Shown: piece by piece, positions 43,001 to 53,200 of the stretch
Numbering within the stretch: position 1 is the first letter of the stretch
Layout of the letters: each line of letters begins with the position of its first letter
Assembly (NCBI GenBank): GCA_933207985.1
Contig: OW240916.1
Span: forward strand, 320,410,336 to 320,474,335
Direction: 5' to 3'
DNA length: 64,000 nt
Source: Pelobates cultripes
Taxonomy: Eukaryota; Chordata; Amphibia; Anura; Pelobatidae
Translations under genes and position numbers: made by a program
Notes under the pieces: generated by a model
What the model was told of the DNA's origin: nothing
The model's input: only the letters and a program-made list of their open reading frames with translations
Databases searched by the model: none

Positions 43001-44587
43001 TGGGCATAGGACTATGTGCACGGTCGGTCAAAATTAAGACTTCCATGGAAATCCCAAACGCTTGAAACGATCTTGGTGATTTTTGGATATGTTGGTCCCC
43101 CAGATCGGGGCTATTAGAGGATATGACTTTTGTGAAGTTTCCATGTGTTTTTGAGGTTCTTTTGGGATGTTGTTAAAATGTATGTTTTATGTGCCTGGAG
43201 ATAATTGAGTTTAGTACAGTTCCTGACTCAATTATCTCTAAGGCATAGGTGAGGGATTACCCGGTTTTGTGTGGGATTGTCCTGGGAATGTTTTCTGTAA
43301 CTAGTCTCCTCTCAGGTGCAGTGGGGAATGCCCCTGAAATATGTCACGATAAAGCCCTTGCATTGGGATTCACATAAAAGACAACATAGAGCCTTGTCTC
43401 ATGCTTGGAGGGAACAGCTATATTCGCTACTCTGGGGACTGCTATAATCACTATACTCCCTTGGATTATAATCACTTGCTCTTTTAAGAGCATACTGCTT
43501 TCACTCTCTGGATTAGGAGAGGTCTACCAACTGGAAGCTGGATCTTGGTCTTGGGTCTAGGGTGGGTGGAGGACAGTGAGACCCCAACAAAGCTGTAATG
43601 CTGGCTATGGATACTACGGTGGTTACGGTGTCAGGTGGAGTGCTTGGAAGTACTCGGAGTTACTAGGAAGCAGCGATTGGCGGAGGCACCCGGTTGGGGT
43701 GCCAGGCGGTCCGCCACAGTCTCAAGATGAGATGCTCAAGATTGATCCCAGCCAGTCATGAGAATGGCGTGGGAAAAAAGGTAAGTAAAAACAATTTTCC
43801 CATGTGATTGGAATGGGCAGACCACTTCGATCTCAGCCTATTCCTATAGAAAGCTCTGTATCACCCCAGCACTCTGTCAGGGGAGCTCTGTGTCCCACCC
43901 CCAGCACTGTCAGGGGGGCTCTGTATCCAACCCCCCCTCAGCACTCTGTTAGGGGGGCTCTGTCTCCCCCCTCAGCACTCTGCCAGGGGGGCTCTGACTC
44001 CCCCCCAGCACTCTGCCAGGGGGGCTCTGTCTCCCCCCCCAGCACTCTGCCAGGGGGGCTCTGACTCCCCCCCCAGCACTCTGCCAGGGGGGCTCTGTCT
44101 CCCCCCCCAGCACTCTGCCAGGGGGGCTCTGTCTCCCCCCCCCAGCACTCTGCCAGGGGGGCTCTGTCTCCCCCCCCCAGCACTCTGCCAGGGGGGCTCT
44201 GACTCCCCCCCCAGCACTCTGCCAGGGGGGCTCTGACTCCCCCCCCAGCACTCTGCCAGGGGGGCTCTGTCTCCCCCCCCAGCACTCTGCCAGGGGGGCT
44301 CTGTCTCCCCCCCCAGCACTCTGCCAGGGGGGCTCTGTCTCCCCCTCCAGCACTCTGTCTGTCTGTCTGTCTGTCTGTCAGGGGAGGGGTGGGGGTTTCA
44401 GTCAGGGTGACCCCCGCCCCCCGTGTTTCCCTCCGGTTGGGGAGTCTCCCGGTTATTCCCCCGGTCGCGGTGATCCAGCTCGGTCCAGTCCGGGTCGGTC
44501 CCCTCCCCCCGGCCGCAGGGCGGTTTGTTCCCGGTGTCTCTATCCTACCTGAACGACCCTGCTGGCCGCCGCCATCTTGCTTCCCAT
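34043..44587 (-). CDS. MRPS36: MRPS36 / KGD4, 2-oxoglutarate dehydrogenase complex subunit, 4 exons
   Basis: First named as a mitochondrial small-ribosome protein, the family is now known as KGD4, the adaptor that ties the E3 subunit (DLD) to the 2-oxoglutarate dehydrogenase complex in the mitochondrial matrix. The coding exons (minus strand) are 44587-44549, 42034-41971, 37157-36949 and 34060-34043: 330 nt, or 109 codons plus stop; human has 103 residues. Landmarks: the N-terminus MGSKMAAASRVVQ and VVKPHIPAIRFPDRK, the variable serine/proline-rich middle of exon 3, LPQKYRRKPLSGEEMEYIQ, and the final RGGPE identical to human. All borders are GT/AG in phase. Intron 2 contains an L1-like ORF1 on the same strand, and intron 1 contains a solo LTR and a GC-rich minisatellite. 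The promoter abuts a 3-kb minisatellite. Confidence 0.96.
34135..34522. mobile_element. T2-like MITE in MRPS36 intron 3
   Basis: TTAA-bounded; starts TTAAAAAGACCACTAAAGAG and ends TGTTATAGAGGTCCTTTAA. Diverged member of the same group. Confidence 0.6.
34953..35336. mobile_element. T2-like MITE in MRPS36 intron 3, second copy
   Basis: TTAAAGAACCACTTCAAACA at the left and GTGCTTAGAGTTCCTTTAA at the right, TTAA on both borders. Confidence 0.6.
35337..36948 (-). other. MRPS36: MRPS36 intron 3, remaining sequence
   Basis: No coding sequence beyond exon 3. A MITE-like right end (GTAACCCTTTAA) lies at 36015-36026. A 77-bp tandem duplication starting TCCATCAGGATTTGTAATGC is present at 36371 and 36448. 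Confidence 0.55.
36949..37157 (-). CDS. MRPS36: MRPS36 coding exon 3
   Basis: Codes QEALKSLTFPFTMPSITPNI through LPQKYRRKPLSGEEMEYIQ. The C-terminal block is the family signature. Acceptor TTTCTAG, donor GTAATC. Confidence 0.96.
37803..38271. mobile_element. T2-like MITE in MRPS36 intron 2
   Basis: TTAAAGGGACACTATAGTCA at the left and CCTATCATGTTCCTTTAA at the right with TTAA borders. Same subfamily as 17484; the clearest example of the TTAAAGGRR terminal signature. Confidence 0.75.
38272..39060 (-). other. MRPS36: MRPS36 intron 2 sequence without features
   Basis: AT-rich, no open frame with family features, no repeat that I can delimit. Confidence 0.5.
39060..40495 (-). mobile_element. 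ORF1-only LINE copy (half-L1-like)
   Basis: On the minus strand the copy begins about 40495 with AAAGGGGGGCGGAGCTTAAC, a G-rich start typical of amphibian L1-like 5' ends. It runs through about 155 bp of 5' UTR into the ORF1, and ends near 39060 in AT-rich sequence. LINE copies normally lose the 5' end; this one keeps the 5' end and lacks ORF2. The ends are approximate because no target duplication was found. Confidence 0.5.
39155..40339 (-). CDS. L1-like LINE ORF1 protein, intact, without ORF2
   Basis: A 394-codon open frame, far longer than other unexplained frames here. After a basic, low-complexity N-terminal 150 residues (SGKGRRSQKPQNQAEGRD) there is a coiled coil at about 165-225 (DLKLLLAEIHKLLAADSALL, then QTLSLRLATLED). 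An RNA-recognition fold starts at RRTHIKIRGIP. The C-terminal domain has LTFENSSLAFFQDLTRATLQ and GLAYRWGANGSLIVTQ. This is the order of L1 ORF1 proteins, which coat element RNA and chaperone its reverse transcription. No ORF2 follows downstream on the minus strand before 38700. The frame lies in MRPS36 intron 2 in the gene's sense direction. It is uninterrupted, so the insertion is fairly recent or selected. Confidence 0.85.
   Translation of the reverse strand: MPFFQAPRTTRRKHRPEAYRALHSLEGILGSLTTSGADNPQPQKPPASPAPMSGKGRRSQKPQNQAEGRDIGAMLQRPAQLRPTPAEDMQVRDMGTAAGHDRPGNSQSPHIPQAEQHEQPDDSAPTTKRDLKLLLAEIHKLLAADSALLKTEVQAVTARVQTSEEEILTVQTHLTSVDTSIKEHQAQIQTLSLRLATLEDCQRRTHIKIRGIPSAVTAAELPHYIRRLLTTVMSHTVAKRINIDSVYRLPSPTHRTTTLARDVILRCATLPDKLQIMAAIKDKAPLTFENSSLAFFQDLTRATLQIRKSYRPVTTQLRNAGLAYRWGANGSLIVTQNGTTHMLPNLGAAQTFLSTLGVEHPTAPSTSEHQATSWDPASITPFTPRERNPRPETP
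40500..41165 (+). repeat. LTR fragment of the hairpin-bearing family
   Basis: Shares GGAACTGTTTTGGGCA, GTCCCCCAGAT..GGGCTAT and the GCCTGGAGATA...TATCTCCCAGGC hairpin (40741-40790) with the solo LTR at 42923. The left end is cut where the LINE starts, and the right end runs into the tail of the dispersed repeat at about 41168. Confidence 0.6.
41168..41760 (-). repeat. Inverted copy of the satellite-bearing element: tail plus about 7 units
   Basis: On the minus strand this reads satellite units (ACTCCCTCTAACATGTAAAC type) followed by the same unique tail as 30791-30900, here at 41290-41168 (GTAAAGCGCTTCGAAATTTG, then GCGCTATATAAATAATAA). It shows that the satellite unit and this tail are parts of one dispersed element. 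It lies in MRPS36 intron 2, about 200 bp from exon 2. Confidence 0.85.
41971..42034 (-). CDS. MRPS36: MRPS36 coding exon 2
   Basis: Codes VVKPHIPAIRFPDRKNSPRP and N plus one base; the most conserved N-terminal block. Acceptor TTTTAG, donor GTGAGT. Confidence 0.95.
42140..42310 (+). mobile_element. Tc1/mariner 5'-end remnant
   Basis: CATAAGTATTCAGACACTTT, CTTGAAACTTAGCTCACATG and TTTGATTGGAGTACACCCGT correspond to the well-known 5' non-coding region of vertebrate Tc1-like transposons. No transposase follows. In MRPS36 intron 1. Confidence 0.65.
42641..42917. mobile_element. T2-like MITE, split by a solo LTR
   Basis: Starts TTAAAGGGACACCAGAACCA and shares the GTCAGTGTT..ACATTGCTGCC block with relatives. 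It is interrupted at 42923 by an LTR. Sequence after the LTR (43724-43800, with GGCGTGGGAAAAAAGG) looks like its continuation, but the right end is not found before the minisatellite. Confidence 0.55.
42923..43718 (+). mobile_element. Solo LTR with GTCTC target duplication
   Basis: 796 bp from TGTAGCTAACAG to CCGCCACA, flanked by GTCTC at 42918-42922 and 43719-43723. It carries the family hairpin at 43192-43245 with an 18-bp stem (GCCTGGAGATAATTGAGT and its near complement). It lies in MRPS36 intron 1, antisense to the gene. It is the best-defined copy of this LTR family in the window. Confidence 0.85.
43850..44378. repeat. 34-36 bp GC-rich minisatellite in MRPS36 intron 1
   Basis: About 14 units of AGCACTCTGCCAGGGGGG plus CTCTGTCTCCCCCCC. 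Each unit has a G6 and a C7-8 run, so either strand can fold or form G-rich structures. It ends about 170 bp downstream of exon 1 in the sense of transcription. A GTCT tetranucleotide run closes it at 44354-44378. Confidence 0.93.
44549..44587 (-). CDS. MRPS36: MRPS36 coding exon 1
   Basis: ATG 44585-44587; codes MGSKMAAASRVVQ. Donor GTAGGA. The second Met (MAAA) could also start translation, but the human protein supports the first. Confidence 0.95.
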
Positions 44588-44632
44588 GGCGACCACGTGA
44601 CTCACTTCCGCTTCCGGCACAGCTGTCACCCC
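44588..44632 (-). promoter_or_regulatory. MRPS36: MRPS36 core promoter
   Basis: Just upstream of the ATG (plus coordinates) are CACGTG (44594-44599, E-box, overlapping TGACTCA-like sequence), CACTTCCG (44603-44610) and CTTCCGG (44611-44617), i.e. two ETS sites on the minus strand (CCGGAAG and CGGAAGTG). This is a typical TATA-less nuclear-mitochondrial gene promoter. Only about 45 bp separate the ATG from the minisatellite at 44632. Confidence 0.6.
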
Positions 44633-47594
44633 CCCCACCCCCCAGTCTGGCTGTCAGTGGGGGACACTGGGACTATAGCTGAACCCCTAGTCTGACTGTC
44701 AGCGGGGGACACTGGGATTATAGCTGAACCCCCAGTCTGACTGTCAGCGGGGGACACTGGGATTATACCTGAACCCCCAGTCTGACTGTCAGCGGGGGAC
44801 ACTGGGATTATAGCTGAACCCCCAGTCTGACTGTCAGCGGGGGACACTGGGATTATAGCTGAACCCCCAGTCTGACTGTCAGTGGGGGACACTGGGATTA
44901 TACCTGAACCCCCAGTCTGACTGTCAGTGGGGGACACTGGGATTATAGCTGAACCCCCCAGTCCCAGTCTGGCTGTCAGTGGGGGGACACTGGGATTATA
45001 GCTGTCAGTGGGGGACACTGGGATTATAGCTGAACCCCCAGTCTGGCTGTCAGTGGGGGACACTGGGATTATAGCTGAACCCCCAGTCTGACTGTCAGTG
45101 GGGGGGGACACTGGGATTATAGCTGAACCCCCAGTCTGACTGTCAGCGGGGGACACTGGGATTATACCTGAACCCCCAGTCTGGCTGTCAGCGGGGGACA
45201 CTGGGATTATAGCTGAACCCCCAGTCTGACTGTCAGTGGGGGACACTGGGATTATAGCTGAACCCCCAGTCTGACTGTCACAGTGGGGACACTGGGATTA
45301 TAGCTGAACCCCCAGTCTGACTGTCAGTGGGGGACACTGGGATTATAGCTGAACCCCCAGTCTGGCTGTCAGTGGGGGACACTGGGATTATAGCTGAACC
45401 CCCAGTCTGACTGTCAGTGGGGGGGGACACTGGGATTATAGCTGAACCCCCAGTCTGACTGTCAGCGGGGGACACTGGGATTATACCTGAACCCCCAGTC
45501 TGACTGTCAGCGGGGGACACTGGGATTATAGCTGAACCCCCAGTCTGACTGTCAGTGGGGGACACTGGGACTATAGCTGAACCCCCAGTCTGACTGTCAG
45601 TGGGGGACACTGGGATTATAGCTGAACCCCCAGTCTGGCTGTCAGTGGGGGACACTGGGATTATAGCTGAACCCCCAGTCTGACTGTCAGTGGGGGACAC
45701 TGGGATTATAGCTGAACCCCCAGTTCACCTGCCAGTGTATACTGGGACAGAAGGAACCCCAGTCTGACTCTCTGTCAGTGGGGACACTGGGATTATAGCT
45801 GAACCCCCAGCCTGACTGTCAGTGGGGGGACACTGGGACTATAGCTGAACCCCCAGTCTGGCTGTCAGTGGGGGACACTGGGATTATAGCTGAACCCCCA
45901 GTCTGGCTGTCAGTGGGGGACACTGGGATTATAGCTGAACCCCCAGTCTGACTGTCACGGGGGACACTGGGATTATAGCTGAACCCCCAGTCTGACTGTC
46001 AGCGGGGGACACTGGGATTATAGCTGAACCCCCAGTCTGACTGTCAGTGGGGGACACTGGGATTATAGCTGAACCCCCAGTCTGGCTGTCAGTGGGGGAC
46101 ACTGGGATTATAGCTGAACCCCCAGTCTGGCTGTCAGTGGGGGACACTGGGATTATAGCTGAACCCCCAGTCTGACTGTCAGTGGGGGACACTGGGATTA
46201 TAGCTGAACCCCCAGTCTGGCTGTCAATGGGGGGACACTGGGATTATATCTGAACCCCCAGTCTGGCTGTCAGTGGGGGACACTGGGATTATAGCTGAAC
46301 CCCCAGTCTGACTGTCAGTGGGGGACACTGGGATTATAGCTGAACACTGGGATTATAGCTGAACCCCCAGTCTGACTGTCAGTGGGGGACACTGGGATTA
46401 TAGCTGAACCCCCAGTCTGGCTGTCAATGGGGGGACACTGGGATTATATCTGAACCCCCAGTCTGGCTGTCAGTGGGGGACACTGGGATTATAGCTGAAC
46501 CCCCAGTCTGACTGTCAGTGGGGGACACTGGGATTATAGCTGAACCCCCAGTCTGACTGTCAGTGGGGGACACTGGGATTATAGCTGAACCCCCAGTCTG
46601 GCTGTCAGTGGGGGGACACTGGGATTATAGCTGTCAGTGGGGGACACTGGGATTATAGCTGAACCCCCAGTCTGGCTGTCAGTGGGGGACACTGGGATTA
46701 TAGCTGAACCCCCAGTCTGACTGTCAGTGGGGGGGGACACTGGGATTATAGCTGAACCCCCAGTCTGACTGTCAGCGGGGGACACTGGGATTATACCTGA
46801 ACCCCCAGTCTGACTGTCAGCGGGGGACACTGGGATTATAGCTGAACCCCCAGTCTGACTGTCAGTGGGGGACACTGGGACTATAGCTGAACCCCCAGTC
46901 TGACTGTCAGTGGGGGACACTGGGATTATAGCTGAACCCCCAGTCTGGCTGTCAGTGGGGGACACTGGGATTATAGCTGAACCCCCAGTCTGACTGTCAG
47001 TGGGGGACACTGGGATTATAGCTGAACCCCCAGTCTGGCTGTCAGTGGGGGACACTGGGATTATAGCTGAACCCCCAGTCTGGCTGTCATTGGGGGACAC
47101 TGGGATTATACCTGAACCCCCAGTCTGTCAGTGGGGGGACACTGGGATTATAGCTGAACCCCCAGTCTGACTGTCAGCGGGGGACACTGGGATTATAGCT
47201 GAACCCCCAGTCTGACTGTCAGTGGGGGACACTGGGATTATAGCTGAACCCCCAGTCTGGCTGTCAGTGGGGGACACTGGGATTATAGCTGAACCCCCAG
47301 TCTGACTGTCAGTGGGGGGGGACACTGGGATTATAGCTGAACCCCCAGTCTGACTGTCAGCGGGGGACACTGGGATTATACCTGAACCCCCAGTCTGACT
47401 GTCAGCGGGGGACACTGGGATTATAGCTGAACCCCCAGTCTGACTGTCAGTGGGGGACACTGGGACTATAGCTGAACCCCCAGTCTGACTGTCAGTGGGG
47501 GACACTGGGATTATAGCTGAACCCCCAGTCTGGCTGTCAGTGGGGGACACTGGGATTATAGCTGAACCCCCAGTCTGACTGTCAGTGGGGGACA
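44632..47594. repeat. 45-bp minisatellite upstream of MRPS36
   Basis: About 65 units of GGGGGACACTGGGATTATAG plus CTGAACCCCCAGTCTGACTG TCAGT. Because 45 is a multiple of three and the units lack stops in one minus-strand frame, long open frames coding SPTDSQTGGSAIIPV repeats appear; they are by-products, not genes. Blocks of several units with the same variants (for example 45040-45560, 46680-47080 and 47240-47580) recur, showing higher-order duplication. Confidence 0.94.
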
Positions 47595-47604
47595 ATGCAA
47601 TAGA

Positions 47605-47893
47605 TAAATACAGACAGCTATACAGTAAAGATAGTGTAAATCCAGTATAGCTATAAAATGCTTTATAAACAGACACTAAATATTTTATAGACAGATATAG
47701 ATATTGTATGGATATAGTGTATACAGCATATAGCTAGATATAGAGTGTGTATACACACACTATGTATATCTAGCTATATACTATATCTACAATGGTCTAT
47801 AAAGTATTTATATAGTGTGTTTATACAGTATTTTATAGCTATATTTTAACTGGATTTACACTATTTTTACTGTATAGCCGTCTATTTTTCTAT
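47605..47893. repeat. AT-rich foldback (imperfect palindrome)
   Basis: The left arm (AGCTATACAGTAAAGATAGT and GTAAATCCAGTATAGCTATA) is mirrored by the right arm (TATAGCTATATTTTAACTGG and ACACTATTTTTACTGTATAG). The centre is near 47750. It lies directly beside the end of the 45-bp minisatellite and may be a small foldback MITE. Confidence 0.7.
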
Positions 47894-47917
47894 ATCTATT
47901 TCTATAGTGTCTAAAGT

Positions 47918-48335
47918 GCATTCAAAAGTGTTCACACTTCATTATGTTCACATTTTTTATGTTGCTTTTTTTTACCAGTTCAATCAACACTCAATTCCCC
48001 AGAATGACAAATCAAAAACAGATTTAAGACATCGCGGTATATACCGGTATATAAAAACATACTGAAATTTTGGTACAAACAACAAACTGAAAGTCACATT
48101 GGCATAAGTATTCAGACCCTGTACTCAGTACTTGATATATGTTTGGCAGTGATTACAGCCTCACGTCTTCTTGGGTAAGATGCGACAGGACAAGCTTATC
48201 ACACCTGGGTTTGGGTAGTTTCTGCCATTCATCTGTGTAGATGGTCAAGTTGGATGGGGACAGTCGGTGGATAAACATTTTCAGGTCTCTCCAGAGATGT
48301 TCCATTGTGTTCAAGCCTGGGCCTTTTAAGGACAT
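47918..48335 (-). pseudogene. Tc1/mariner transposase C-terminal remnant and 3' end
   Basis: The minus-strand frame at 48335-48153 reads GLNTMEHLWRDLKMFIHRLS, PSNLTIYTDEWQKLP and LVLSHLTQEDVRL. This matches the end of Tc1-type DDE transposases, where the Glu in the (P)xEHLW block is the third catalytic residue; it is retained. It is followed downstream by the family's 3' non-coding end, whose terminal repeat (TGCATTCAAAAGTGTTCACA in plus orientation) sits at about 47924. The rest of the gene is missing. A separate end fragment (GGGGTATTGAGTGTAGATTG) at about 48370 suggests a second copy. Confidence 0.72.
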
Positions 48336-48419
48336 TCAGAGTTGCTCCTGGTTTTTGCTTTGCCCTTGTGGGGTATTGAGTGTAGATTGATGTTGGGGAG
48401 GAACAAAAATACCTACATT

Positions 48420-50178
48420 TGTCTATACAGTATCTATCATACAAAACAATTTAAGATGCATCTAATTTTGTCTAAAATACAAAACCATAAAATAGGGTAA
48501 TATAATTTGAACAGGTGTAAATTTGTGTGCGCAGAGTGGTGTTCACAAAATCCTAGGATTATTTTCAGTTCCAGGGTGCCTCCCCTGATATCCAGAGGGG
48601 CTACTAGCGCCTGATGTTCTGTGTACTAAAGACACCTCTTCTCCAGTAGGCTTCAAACACTAACAGTATGTTTATCAATAGATCACTTTGAACATATTGT
48701 CCCTATGTACACATATATCACTATCTGGCAATTGTGGTTGTGTTTCCAATGGACTTATTTTTAATCAAATTGAAATTTACTTCAGAGTTTCTGAACAGGG
48801 AAATTAACTTTCTTGGTGTGACTTTTTATTGAATACAACCAAATAGTTTTTCTTGGTAATGTATAGACAAAGTTGCCAGTACCAACCATAATAAAGGAGC
48901 ATTTCTAAAAAAATAAATAATCAAATCACTAGAGTTAGAATGAGCTGTCTAAAATTCAAGATTTATAGTCCATATTTAAAAAAAAAAACATATAAAGGAT
49001 ATAACAATACTTTAGAAAAATATTAAATGAGGACTCATGTAAAACTATTCCTAAATTTCTTATAAGAAATATGATATGGGCTTTAGCAGTTGTTTAAGGT
49101 GTACACAAATATAGGAGTCTTGCATATTATGACTGCCACAAAAATGAAACTCAAGGAGAGAATATTTGGACATCCAATTAGCACTGTCACCTTCTAGGAA
49201 CTTTGTATATTGTTTTTAGGGGAGATGGGGTGTAGGTTTTAATTACCTGAAACGGACCTCATTGCCACACCTATCTCAATCCAGGAAATACTCAACTTCC
49301 TGGTGCTTCACCTGCCAAGAACCCATGACAGTGGCGTATTCTCAACGTGCCCCACTTCATTTAATAGCCCCAACTCACTGGCCACAGATAGGCTTTATCA
49401 TTTATTTACATCCCCACCGTGAGGGGACTGGGGGAGGGGATATACCATGCCCCCATGTTTTATAATTAAGTTGTAGCCCCACCAGAGTAAGCTTTAAATC
49501 TGCCTTGTAATAGCATGGAGGTCATATTAACCTCCATAAGCCATCATTTGTTAATTTAACCAGTGGGGGAAGGAATGATCAGTGATGATGATCTCCCATC
49601 CAATCCTGTGCTTCTCTAGGAGAGTAGCTGGGTCTCACATCAACACTTTTTTTTCTTTTCTTCATGTTATAAAAGACATTTAACCCCTACACCACTTAAA
49701 TTTTTTTATACACTACAGCAGCATATTGTATCTTTACATGGTTGTTTATTAGAGTATAGGGATAGCGCAAATGGGTTCATGCTCAAATAGGATTTCATAA
49801 AGTTTGAAAACCTGCAATAATGATAGGTATGTGGACACTGATTGGACACAAGGCTGGGATCCAAGAACCCAGAATGTGGCACATTTTTCCTGCAAGGATG
49901 GTCAAATACAATAAACAAATAATCAAGACACCAATCGCAGGTAAACATATGTTTAATGTTCAAATGCTGTAATGCAAACCTCATACTAGAACGTAAGAGA
50001 TCTATAAAATGAAAAATAAAAAACAATTTACACATCTGTTTACAGAATATAAAAAAATTATGAAAAAAAACAAACCAAAAGTAAGTACATAAAACCAAGC
50101 AAATGTATTAAAATGTTAATCTGTTCAAAAGAAACTATATTACAGCAAAATAAATATAAAAACAGATGTGCAAACTTC
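48420..50178 (-). other. CENPH: CENPH 3' UTR and intergenic sequence
   Basis: No other gene seen between the CENPH stop codon (50179-50181) and the Tc1 remnant. A minus-strand AATAAA lies at 49745-49750, about 430 bp after the stop, and could be the CENPH polyadenylation signal. Confidence 0.45.
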
Positions 50179-50271
50179 TTATAACTTATTTGGGTTCTTT
50201 TCCAGATTCAGTACAATGTCTCTCAGATTAGGATCATCGGCCCAGTTAACCCGGCTGGCTAAAATAAGATG
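50179..50271 (-). CDS. CENPH: CENPH last exon
   Basis: Codes HLILASRVNWADDPNLRDIV and LNLEKNPNKL, then TAA at 50179-50181. The acceptor CTGTTAG at 50272 is chosen over an inner TTTTAG because only it keeps frame and restores the conserved LIL residues. Confidence 0.94.
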   Translation of the reverse strand, partial: HLILASRVNWADDPNLRDIVLNLEKNPNKL

Positions 50272-53200
50272 CTAACAGTAAGAAAAAAAATAGATTAGTC
50301 AATTTGAAAATCATTTATGTGATGTAAAAAATTATTACAACATTTTAATTTTAATGAGACTCGGTCCTGTTACTTCCTGGTTGTTTAGATCAGTGGAACT
50401 AAACGCAAGAGGCAGCAATTGCCCAGAGTACCTGCCTTGCAAAGACTTCTCATTGAGCTGCATTGGGAATGCTGTGATTGGACAGCCACAGAAAGTCTGG
50501 GCAGGGCTAGGAGGGAGGGCTTGCAAAGGCTACTGACAAGATCTGCAGCTTTTACAAGATCCATTGGGGTTCCCCTGACTCCATAGAATTCTCAAGCCCG
50601 AGATCTTGTACAATGGAGGAGGGAGGTCTCAGTGAGTAAGATACAGGCTCCCTTTAAGGACTGAGCTCCCGGGAGTAAAGAGACAAAGTATAGCAGACTT
50701 CACTCAGGTGGAAAGCTCTATGGAAGCGATTAGTGGGAGAAAGGCAGATAGACTGGCGGTCTATTGTGGCCTACATGCGGCGTCTGTTGACCCCCGATAG
50801 AGACCTTGCTCGTATGCAGTTACGATTCTGTTTATAACAGAGAATCCTGTCTTTTCTCATTTTCCTATCCCTATATTGTGTCTGGTATCCAGCGGTATTA
50901 CAGCTATTCTAGTCTACAGGCTTCATATCTATAAGCTACTACATCATGTCTAGTTAATCTTCTTCCATAAAATTGTCATTCTTGACATGTATACATAGCC
51001 TGTTCCATACTTACTTTTTTCTTTTTCCTTTCTTAACAAAAAAAAAAAAAAGAAGGCTGGTTCAAGAGGTTAATTCTACATCGCTCTAATATATATGTGC
51101 TAGATAAGCATTCTTGCAGATGCAAGGCATTAATCAAGTGATATATTATTGCTTACAATGAAACTGTCACTACTGTATCAATGTCCTACAAGTTAAAACA
51201 ATGCCCAATGAAACAAGAACAACATATTCTTTAGATTGTAAGCTCACTGCTATCTAACATTTTGTGCAAATGAGCTTAATGGCTAGATCTCCATTTAAGG
51301 GCAAGGTTGTCTTTGTATAATGTATGTTCTTCCCTAATTGTACAGCGCTGTGGAATATGGTGGTGCTTTATAGATGCCACTAATAAATAAATAGTAAAGG
51401 AAACGTCTTAAATACACAAATTGACAAGCCGCACTCACACACAACCCAATCTAGTACAAGACACAGTGCAGGACAGGAGTTACCTGGAAAACATTCTGTA
51501 TTACTGTAGTAGTATTCTGTTCTGTTTCCAGGAGTTTACAAATCTTCAGTATTTTGGTACTGCTAATGGGTTGCATGTCCGTGTGCCTGTTCTTTTCAAT
51601 ACTATGAATCTGCGTCAATAGGTCACAGCCAAGTTCCTTGAATGCTGCAGATCAGGAGAATGTTAAAAATACAAATGTATGCATTAAATATTACTTTTAT
51701 CGATTGGTAAAAAATTAGACTGGGTGTTTAAACAAAAATGACAATAACACTGTCTTGTAATGTCAATCAGGAAAATAAAAAACACTCCACAAAACATATG
51801 GCCTGGATAATCAGATGTTGAGCAGAGGAGCCTTCTGGAATCTAGCTTTGGTCGCTGGGTACAGCGGGGGGCTGTGCATCAAGGGCTCAAAGAGGGTATT
51901 CACCTCGCTCAGCTGTGGCAAACCCTGTCAGGCGGGTGTTGGCTGAACTACCACATCAGAGCTGGCTCCAGGGCCTTTGTATCTAGGCTTTGCTCATTGC
52001 TGCACGGCAAGCCAGATTGTATTTTACCCAAAACCCTAATGAACCTCAGAAAGCTAATGGCAGATACTTAATAGCTACCACTAACTGCAGTAATGTATAA
52101 CTCCCATGATACTTTGCCAGCTCGTAGCGTAGCTGTGGGGTTTTGGGAGGGCAGCCCTGTGTTGGTCCTATTACATCCAGATAGCAATTTTTGAAATATA
52201 TGGAGTTTACCCAGAATGCATGGTCTATCTAATGCTGAAAAAAAAAAAAAAAAAAAAAATACACTTAGAATTTACCTAATCTTTTTCTTTTCACTTCGTT
52301 CAACTTCTCTTCTAATTGACGTGTCTCCTTAGGAAAAGAAAAAAAACGAGGAGAGTCAGTCGTGCAATTTGAAAATGTTACCCTCTTCCTATTATATACT
52401 GCCAAGCATAAGCAGGAATCTTGGATAAGCAAATAATTTAACATTAGTCTGTGAATCACATATATGTATACATTTTAATCTCTTGTAATGGGGAAAGGAA
52501 TAGGAACTCAGAGTGTCACGATAACTGTGGCAAGAAAAATGGGGTAACCCTAAGTAGTAATTAAAGAGGAAAGTGCTTGCCTACAGGTGTCAATTAGTTA
52601 AAACATAACATTTAATAAATTTGTTTAAAAGCTTGCTGTTGAAATCCGCAAAAACACCAAAAATTATTAACTTCTAAAACTATTAAAAGGACAAAAAGAA
52701 AAAACGTACAAAGAAAATAAAAAAAAGGAACTATTGTAGAATAATCTGTATAAGAAACAGTCTGCTAGTCTAAGGTAAGCAATAGTCTGGGAAAAAGAAA
52801 GTCATGCAAATGCCCTGCCTATCTCTCTTGCAGAGGACATAATGTCTAAGATCTAATATATAAAGAAATTTCAAAATAATGCAGAGCCCCGACGTGCATT
52901 TCGCCGGTAAGGCGGCTCTGCTCTGCACTATACTCTATCATGATTACTTTAAAGGACCACTATAGGCACCCAGACCACTTCAGCTTAATGAAGTGGTCTG
53001 GGTGCCAGATCCAGCTAGGGTTAACCCTTTTTTTTAATAAACATAGTTTCAGAGAAGCGCTTTCCTATGGAGTGGCTGCTCATGCGCATTCAGCCAAAGA
53101 GGAGGAGAAGAGGGAGGGGAGCTCCCCGCCTGGCGCTGGAAAAAAGAGGCAAGTTTAACCCCTTCCTCTCCCCAGAGCCCGGCGGGAGGGGGTCCCTGAG

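Noticed and set aside
43938..44353. Minus-strand frames with GRVLGGETEPPWQSAG-type repeats
   Set aside because: Artefact of the GC-rich minisatellite in MRPS36 intron 1; no coding context.
44626..47676. Long minus-strand frames coding SPTDSQTGGSAIIPV repeats
   Set aside because: The unit is 45 bp, a multiple of three, so any stop-free frame stays open through the array. The frames break wherever the unit length changes, and no start, splice or flanking coding signal supports a gene.
50261..50271. Inner TTTTAG as the CENPH last-exon acceptor
   Set aside because: It would start the exon at CC and break the frame. The upstream TTAG acceptor keeps phase and restores the conserved HLIL residues.
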